Assembly: GCA_032622095.1 (NCBI GenBank)
Contig: CP136062.1
Coordinates: 137,844,351-137,908,350 of the forward strand
DNA from: Siphonodentalium dalli
Taxonomy: Eukaryota > Mollusca > Scaphopoda > Gadilida > Siphonodentaliidae
Reading direction: 5' to 3'
Length of the DNA: 64,000 nucleotides
Each line of letters opens with the position of its first letter. The stretch's first letter is position 1. Below, in pieces: positions 57,486 to 64,000 of the stretch. The position numbers and the translations under genes are program-made. The notes beneath the pieces are model-generated. The model worked only from the letters and a program-made list of their open reading frames with translations. It searched no databases and was not told the DNA's origin.

Positions 57486-59071
57486 AGTTTGTTCAAAAAC
57501 GCATAGAAAGTTCTGAGATTGAACTGTTCAGTCCTATTTCGAGAACACGCGTTTTCTCATTCCAAGATTGCAACAAGAAAGTTTCCGTTTCGGCCCAAGG
57601 GAAAGTAAAGGAATTGACAATTGAACGAAACATTCTAGGTAGTTTGTTAGCGTCCAGTCATCTAAAAAAAAGAATCTGTCGATGTCGATAAAGTGTTATC
57701 GTACTGCCTTGGTCCAGTACCGATTGCTTTGGCACATCCTGACGGAACGAGAAGACAAACAGCTAAGAGTAAGTTGATTGGAATAATAACTGATAACTGT
57801 GAAATTGTTGATTCCGCTACACTACCGCCTCGAAATAACACATCGGCCTATGTGATAGACTTAAAGGCGTTAATTCGTACACTGCCCCAAAAACCCAAAA
57901 CTTTTGAGGAATTGGCGCTGCAAATTATCAGTTCAATTCCCCAGGGATATCAACGAATTGACGTAATTGCGGACACATATAGAGAGCATACCATCAAACT
58001 GGGTGAACGGTCAAATAGAGGGGTTGCTGAAAAATATATTATTACTAGTGCAAAAGTCAAAATTCCTGAGAACTTCTCCAAGTTTCTATCGAACGGGACA
58101 AACAAGGAGAGAATGATAGATCTGATCCTGGACGTGTGGAATGAGAAACGGGATATGCTACTCGTGGGACAGGTTGTCTACTTTTCCATCAGAGATCTAT
58201 GTTATTTAGTAACTCGAGATGACACAACGATAATTGAAGATCTGTGTTCGGACCAGGAAGAGGCAGACACAAAAGTTGTCCTACATGTTAACCATGCACT
58301 CAGAAACAATCCAGGACCTGTGATTGTCGTTCCCCATCAGGAGACACTGACATATTGGTCATTATGCTTGGACATTGCACCAATCTGACCCACGATGTGT
58401 ATCTAGATACTGGTCGTGGCAAATTCAGAATAATTGTTAACCTAAACAAAAGTTCTATGAATACCTTATTAAGACAATCTATTATTGGACTTCATGCGTT
58501 TACAGGGAACGACTATGTATCCGCATTCTTCAAGAAAGGCAAACAGGTGTGTTACAACCTATTACTGAAAGATTACCGGTATATTGAGGCCTTCGCCACA
58601 CTGGGAACACAATGGTCTACCGAATGTTATGAAATGAACATAATTGAAGAGTATGTATCTAAGCTCTATGGGAAACGACGCCCTGTAACGGTCAACCAAA
58701 CTCGAGTGCAACTCTTCTGGGAAAAGTATTTGAATCACGGCAAAGTTGTTGATTTGTCATTGATACCACCATGTGTTTATAGTTTGAAGCTGCACACATA
58801 TAGGGCAAACTACGTTTCACGCATATGGCGCCTGGCATCAGTTCCGAAAATATGCGCCCCGGATCCATCTGACTATGGATGGGAAGACGACAGTAGCATC
58901 AAATGGATAACGAAGGCATTCCCTGACGATATTTCAAACTTAGTGTACAGGCAGAACGAGAAGAGTATTACCGAAGAATCGCAAGATAGCAATATTGATA
59001 TTTGGACAGACGAAGAAGATAGTGATGACTATATATGTCGGATGATGACGATTGTAGTGATGTTGATTTAG
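57486..59071 (+). pseudogene. C-terminal segment with PIN/XPG (FEN1)-like nuclease motifs
   Basis: After FVQKRIESSEIELF and a VLSYCLGPVPIALAHPDGT block comes a Rossmann-like run (YQRIDVIADTYREHTIK) that opens the nuclease-like domain. Then come DQEEADTKVVLHVNHAL (E189, E190 and D192 of the frame starting at 57,693), SGDTDILVIMLG (58,337-58,372, in the shifted frame) and GLHAFTGNDYVSAFF (58,502-58,516 for TGNDY). Conserved acidic residues in this order, EAD then SxDTD then GxDY, define the PIN/FEN1/XPG fold. A metal-dependent nuclease acting on flap or branched DNA is the inferred role. The end (DEEDSDD) is acidic. Frames change near 57,668 and 58,327. Confidence 0.7.
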
Positions 59072-59406
59072 TGCATATACATGCACGATACCAACTCTAC
59101 GATACATATGCAACATGTATCAATCTCTGTAATATCATTACTTTCTGTCAATTCGTATTATATATAATCAAATGCATTACATCCATATTATACCAAAATA
59201 TTCTATTTTCACCCAAAATTAACCAAAATATGTTGTTTTCACCCAATAATACTAATTTCTGACATTCTCTTTATGTCAAAATACTACATTTTAACGTAAA
59301 CCCACAACAATTAGTTATAGAAACTTAGTAAACTCCGTTGGAGTAACTATAACAAGAATGTAGAAGCATATGTCACCGAATTCCCAAAATATCGATTTTT
59401 TTTATA

Positions 59407-59751
59407 TTTCGGGGTAGGGGTAGGTTATTAGGGTACTATACGTGACATGGGCTAAATATTTTCACGTTATTGGGCTTATCAGATGGCCAGTATGCTACTG
59501 GTCACTACAACACCAAATATGTTATACTTTTCCGTATAGATTTCTGGTCAGTGAAAATTGTAGTATTTTCGGAAAATAGCTTTAAAAATGAGGTGGGCAC
59601 TCATAGAAAAGGCATGAATTTTTTTTATTTTGGACCACATTTTCTTAGTGCACCAACCAGATCCTGAAACTAGAGGCATTTTCCTATAAGAAAATCATAG
59701 TGGCATAAATTCGCTCAGCGGCGGACACCTATGTGTATTCCCAATCTCTAC
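59407..59751 (-). repeat. Right terminal inverted repeat of the 7-kb element
   Basis: Reverse complement of the left arm, without the 180-base extra segment. It runs from GGGGTAGGGGTAGGTTATTAGGG to CCCAATCTCTAC. Identity to the left arm is high, with scattered single changes (for example CATACTGACGATC against CAGTATG...GATGGCC), so the two ends have not been separated from each other for long. Confidence 0.9.
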
Positions 59752-59759
59752 TATCGAGT

Positions 59760-60030
59760 CCGCGAATCTTAATGATAACTGGGTCGACAACCAAACTCCT
59801 CTGTCGTGTAACTCCTTTATAGGATTTAATGAAACACTAATTGAAGAGTTTCGAACTCAATGGCGAAACGATGTTGATTATTCAGATAGAGGAGAGTATT
59901 GTAAACATATGCAAGTACAGCCTCCAATTAGCTGGCACTATATGAACATGCCATATATAGACATATGTCTATGCGTTCAGAAAATAAGAACGTCCAATGA
60001 ATGTTGTGTTGTTTTAATTATGTTTTCATT
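59760..60030 (+). other. Open, protein-like segment at the right flank of the transposon
   Basis: From 59,755 a frame without a start codon stays open for about 90 codons (NDNWVDNQTPLSCNSFIGF, then EEFRTQWRNDVDY, then a WHYMNMPYIDICLC tail) and stops near 60,033. Composition is protein-like. It may be an exon or retroelement fragment cut by the insertion. I recognise no family. Confidence 0.3.
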
Positions 60031-60033
60031 CTG

Positions 60034-60924
60034 AGTATAACAAATAAAGTTTAAAACAAATATTTTAGTCATTAATTGTGAACCGACCAGAAAACGATTA
60101 TTTAATTTGGCCAAAGTTTGTTTTAATTTGGCCAAAACACATTTGGCTAAAGTCTTTTTCATGATTAGATAGAAAGAGTACTGTATGTAACTTAGTACTC
60201 GGTTATGAATTCCATGTATTTTTAAAATGCCCTGCATTACAGACTCTACGAGAAAGACATATAAAACCCAACTTCTACCGAAAATCGAATATTATTAAAT
60301 TGAATGAACTATTCAATTCGGGAAAGGGGAAGAGAACACAAAATCGTTCACTATTCATTAATAGGGTTATGCCATTCTTTAGGCTCTCCTGGGGCATTCT
60401 ATAACTGCACACGTTAGGACACCACCATGGGTTGTTGAATTAAATAATTGTTGAATTTCACTATATATTGTGTACTAATCACTCAAAACTCCGCATGCAT
60501 CGCACACTATATACTGTATTTTTGGCGACTGGTTTCATAATGCACTCCTCTTACTGTAAAGTTTTGTGTCGCAGCCAGCGATGGCTATCCGTTGTGAATA
60601 GCGATCTTATTTCGCGGGAAGCTCGTGATTCACGACGACGAGTACATCAGTGATTGACAATCTAAACTAGCATATTGAGGTTGTAGCTCAATACAGCTGT
60701 ATGGTTTACATGATATACATATACAGCCTCGAACGGAGTAAAGTGATATATTGCAGAAAATAAATTTCAGGTGTTATTTGAGCTTATTAGAAACCATGAA
60801 ATCGTAAACGTTATTACGGATAGTAAAATACGAGAACGATTAGAAAGTACACAACGGTTGGTGACGTAGTACCCTATCCGTATCCGTAATCGTAAACGTG
60901 AGTTTTGCGAAAGGTCTCTATTAA
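60034..60924. other. No recognisable feature
   Basis: Intergenic DNA. A 61-codon frame (60,468-60,653) starts with a hydrophobic, signal-like stretch but has no supporting context. Confidence 0.35.
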
Positions 60925-62062
60925 ATATAGCGGTCCCCACGCCATTTACCTGTACACAAGATTGTTACCAGCAAAGCTCGTTAAACCCTAAATTACAACC
61001 AATAACAACGCAACGCTCTTAACAGTGTTGCGTTGTTATCGGTTGAATCACCATGAAGTCCCTCTGATTGGACTATCTATTGTAGTATCCCTTGGTTACT
61101 GTTTCTTCGGCTTCTGTGGTGATCAATATTTAATTTTAGTCGAGAAACCCACCGTTCAACGCACATAGTTATTAGATTTCGATTTTTGAAACATATTAGT
61201 TTTCTCCACATCGAATTACATATATGGAATTTCACAGCACGTTTCATCGTAGATGTTAATAAATTACTTCTTTCACGTGTGAAGGACGTGTTGTTAATGA
61301 CTTGTCTATTTTCATGAATAAAACATAATTACTGAATCGGGAATAAGTTTACCTTTGTATCCGCATGCATATAACAAGACACTGTCAATTGTGATGTTTC
61401 TGGCGATAATTTGGTCATCTTTTATTCCGATAATCATTTCATATCCACCACAGCCATCCGCGAACCATCATGACCTTGCGAACTCTCGATCGTTACGGCG
61501 TCCGATCATGTTCGTATATATTTTCCGGTATATTTTTGCTTGGCTGACAAATATTTGAGGTGTCAAAATTAATTATATTTCAAAAATCGAAATCTAACAA
61601 CTCTTGAGCTTAAAGTGATGTGAAACACCCCGGTATGGTGATCAAATATAGGAATTGAGAATAATCTTGTTCAATGTAGTAATTTTTAGAATTATTACAT
61701 CCAAATAGACAACACACACAGTCATTCTTATGTATTAATTAATGCAGTGACTCTCGATGGCGAAATCGTTTTCGTTATTTTATCGCGTCCCGAATCAAGT
61801 AGTAAATATTTACAATTTAGCGTTGTTCAAACGATGTTTTCTTTGGAGTGTGATGGTCGATTTGCTTCAAATTTTCGGCGATGTCAAGTAAATAATATGT
61901 CGTTAAGTACATAATATGTCTTTATGTAGGTTCCTCGACTCAAATCAAATATATTTTATACCTGAAGCCGAAGAAATAGTAAACCGTGGGTGCTAAATAT
62001 GACAGGGTGTCTTTAATCAGCCCTGGATTATATATTTCCCAGAAAGTCAAACAACATCCAGC

Positions 62063-62204
62063 CCCGGTTCCGTGGTTTTAGTGCTACAGGTCAAACATCT
62101 GGAGTAGAATTTCCATATATGGAGCTTTTGAATATTCACGACTTCCATATATGGAAATGCTACTCCAGAACGTTGTCCTGTAGCACTAAAACCACGGAAC
62201 CGAA
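62063..62204. mobile_element. Foldback MITE (CGGTTCCGTGGTTTTAG ends), copy B
   Basis: Counterpart of 33,089-33,228, with the same arms and TTCCATATATGGA core. It now sits at the border of the 780-base length difference, so it may be connected with that deletion. Confidence 0.75.
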
Positions 62205-62841
62205 CCTGGTGGATCGATTATGGCCGCGAGTTAGTGACGGAGGATCAACTGAAATTAGGCCACATTGTTAAGAGATATATGGTGGTCAGCTTTAACTTGG
62301 TTTGAACCCATGACCCAGAACTCATCTCAGCCGATTGTTTCACTAATCAACAGGCATTACATGAACTTTCTCAAATATAGAACATTATTTATGGCTAGTT
62401 GGCTTTCTAAACGAATCAAGCATAATTAAGTCTCCTCTTACGATCTTCAGACATAATATCATCGATATATCAACTGCACTTTTGAAAAAACATCTATTGT
62501 ACAGAAGTTCTTGGTACCTGAAAACAGTACAATTTAAAATATTGTTCATGCCATAAAGTGAATTAAATAAGGTAATACAATGGTTCGATGGATCTTCAAT
62601 ATTGTGTCACAATAATCGTTTGTACCAAATTTCACTCAGAAAATCCATTGAGAAATACAAAGAAATTTTGGCAAAACTTGCGTCTGACCCTTAGACATTG
62701 CAGTAATTTTCAAATAAATGTAAAATCACGGACAACCTCTTGTCGAGGCGTCCCACTATCAAGGGTTCATTGCATCCAATGCCATATATATGTACATTGT
62801 CATGGACAAAATACACCTGTGACACCTGTGGCCTGCACGAC

Positions 62842-63341
62842 TCAAACGATGATCGTCTGAGTATGAATATCGGTGTAATAGTCCACATAAGCCTTAACCA
62901 ACTCCTCCGTAGTTATAATATGATAGCCATCAAGTCTAAAGCCAAATAGTGATAAGTTCCACTCATCGGGGTGAACAATGTACCCATCTCTGTTTAAATC
63001 GAGGGCACTAACTCTCGCCGACATTGCTATTTCGAAGAAATAGTTAACGTCATGTTCTTCTATATCCAACAAATAATCGATAAACATTTCAAATGTTTCG
63101 CTGGTTTGTCTATCAAGAACATCGCCTTTCAGATAAAGGAACATGTCTCCACAGTACTGTTTGGCATGCCGTCTGGACTTGCCCATTGCTCTGATTTGTC
63201 TGATGCATGATGAATTGTTTTGTTCTTCCAAAGTGACGACCCCATCTTTATTGAGGTCAAATTGTTTGAACCAATACTTCCATCTATTAATCATAACGTT
63301 GTTGTCTTCTTTTGTATGCCAGTCGTCCATTACAGCCGATT
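62842..63341 (-). CDS. Secreted EF-hand calcium-binding protein, terminal exon (copy B)
   Basis: 500 bases, exactly the length of the copy A exon, starting after ATTTTATCTTTAG with the same phase. It has both EF-hand loops intact (DLNKDGVVTLEE and DLNRDGYIVHPDE). About 14 of 162 residues differ from copy A, including N to K in the first loop, R to G and D to G between the loops, and E to D near the end. The open frame continues upstream of the acceptor to 63,381 only because the intronic ATC repeat is open; that part is not coding. The signal-peptide exon should lie to the right of the window. Confidence 0.72.
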
Positions 63342-63364
63342 CTAAAGATAAAATAATGAGTGTA

Positions 63365-63388
63365 AGCATCATCGTCATCAAACCACCA

Positions 63389-63419
<31 letters not shown>

Positions 63420-63684
63420 CAACAACAACAACAACATTACCACCGCCAGTACCACAGCAGGGTCATCATCATCAACATCATCATCATCACCACCATAATC
63501 ATCATCACCACCATCAGCATCATCATCATCATCATCATCAAAACCACCACCACCACCATAATAATCATCATCATCATCAACAACAACAACAGCAACAACA
63601 ACAACATTACCATCGCCATTACCACAGCAGGGTCATCATCATCAACATCATCATCACCACCATAATCATCATTACCACCATCAG

Positions 63685-63716
<32 letters not shown>

Positions 63717-63760
63717 CCACCACCACCACCACCATAATAATCATCATCATCATCAGCATA
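63365..63760. repeat. Expanded (ATC)n/(ACC)n/(AAC)n microsatellite
   Basis: Intronic trinucleotide tract with two higher-order units (ACCACAGCAGGGTCATCATC occurs at about 63,452 and 63,623). It is roughly twice as long as in copy A (34,425-34,610). The apparent poly-His protein across it is an artefact. Confidence 0.92.
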
Positions 63761-64000
63761 ATCACACCACCCCCTTCACCGCCATCATGCAGTTTGGTCT
63801 AGGTTACAGTGGTGTAAATATGGATTGGAGCGCTCTTGAGCGGATGTGGGGATATATAGGAGATATTAAAATAGACAATGGGTCCAGATTGGTGATTAGC
63901 CTGTGTGTTTTCTGGCATAACAAATACAATACACATCTACCCTATAAATTCCCGTAGGTAAAATAGATATTGACACAGGATTTAACCCTTTGTAGTAAGT

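Larger units (their letters stand above)
54506..59071 (+). pseudogene. Degraded transposon gene: Cys/His module, transposase-like core, PIN/XPG-like nuclease
   Basis: About 1,480 codons are spread over five frame segments: 54,506-55,660; 55,660-57,360; 57,486-57,670; 57,670-58,327; 58,327-59,071. Three single-base shifts break it. One lies near 55,660, one in an A8 run at 57,664-57,671, and one near 58,327. A fourth frame change at 57,361-57,485 fits a GT-AG intron. Conserved blocks stay readable across every shift, so the inactivation is recent or some shifts are sequencing errors. Proteins of this layout are, as I recall, abundant and mostly unannotated in cnidarian, sponge and mollusc genomes. 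No second gene lies within the element. Confidence 0.75.
52785..59751 (+). mobile_element. ~7-kb DNA transposon with long TIRs encoding a PIN/XPG-nuclease protein
   Basis: The ends are long inverted repeats: left 52,785-53,325, right 59,407-59,751. They match from GTAGAGATTGGGAATACACA inward to CCCTAATAACYTACCCCTACCCC. The left arm has about 180 extra bases (52,987-53,166). TA lies outside both ends, but it is palindromic and proves little. Between the arms lie a tandem duplication, a promoter-like AACGCTCTTTATA pair and one degraded gene (54,506-59,071). The right flank (59,760-60,030) is a different sequence from the left flank, as expected for an insertion. The transposase-plus-XPG-nuclease layout is what I recall of the Academ superfamily. 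I hold that assignment at under even odds. Confidence 0.75.
60925..64000. repeat. Segmental duplication, copy B (continues past window)
   Basis: Same order and orientation as 29,271-34,825. It keeps the empty TTAA site (61,019-61,022) that holds the MITE in copy A, lacks the 123-base palindrome, and lacks about 780 bases between 62,050 and 62,055. The duplicated text continues to the last base of the window (matching 34,825). Point differences are spread throughout, so this is not an assembly repeat of the same locus. Confidence 0.9.

Noticed and set aside
63365-63802. Long poly-His/poly-Ile/poly-Met reading frames on both strands
   Set aside because: They are translations of an ATC/ACC trinucleotide microsatellite in an intron. 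Frames in the homologous tract of copy A differ in length and content.

Overview
This is a gene-poor, AT-rich eukaryotic window dominated by mobile DNA. There are no bacterial-type operons. The genes that can be seen have GT-AG introns, and there are several classes of non-LTR retrotransposon, Helitrons and many MITEs. The repeat vocabulary (GTCCGTCC-containing repeats, short hairpins of the CCCCCGA...TCGGGGG type, CCAACGTTGG-rich MITEs) suggests a marine invertebrate, perhaps a mollusc or other lophotrochozoan. I cannot name the species.

Region by region. 0-11.7 kb: degenerate tandem repeats, LINE 3' scraps, foldback MITEs and long stretches with nothing recognisable. 11.7-15.4 kb: a 1.87-kb MITE flanked by TTAA (piggyBac-like), a GC-rich foldback and a CCAACGTTGG MITE. 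18.8-25.9 kb: a region bounded by long imperfect inverted repeats and containing a decayed LINE. 26-28 kb: two MITEs, a TA microsatellite and a 161-bp satellite. 29.3-34.8 kb and 60.9-64.0 kb are two copies of one segmental duplication. Each carries the last exon of a secreted EF-hand protein on the minus strand. For the first copy I can connect that exon, in matching phase, to a signal-peptide exon at 40.69-40.79 kb. The first duplicate has an inserted piggyBac-like MITE; the second keeps the empty TTAA site.

42.7-50.8 kb is a nested structure. A decayed non-LTR reverse transcriptase gene grew an in-frame 30/48-bp minisatellite out of its own conserved ILLYGCELWGF motif. A hAT-type element then split the minisatellite, leaving an 8-bp target duplication. 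A 5'-truncated Tx1/L1-like LINE later inserted into the hAT element, leaving a 14-bp target duplication. 50.8-52.7 kb: two head-to-tail Helitron-like elements.

52.8-59.75 kb is the most interesting unit. It is a roughly 7-kb DNA element with long terminal inverted repeats and a single degraded gene. The gene's protein combines N-terminal Cys/His modules, a large transposase-like core and a C-terminal PIN/XPG (FEN1)-like nuclease with EEADT, SGDTD and TGNDY motifs. It resembles the Academ type of architecture, but I could not verify that. Apart from the EF-hand gene pair I found no convincing host gene.
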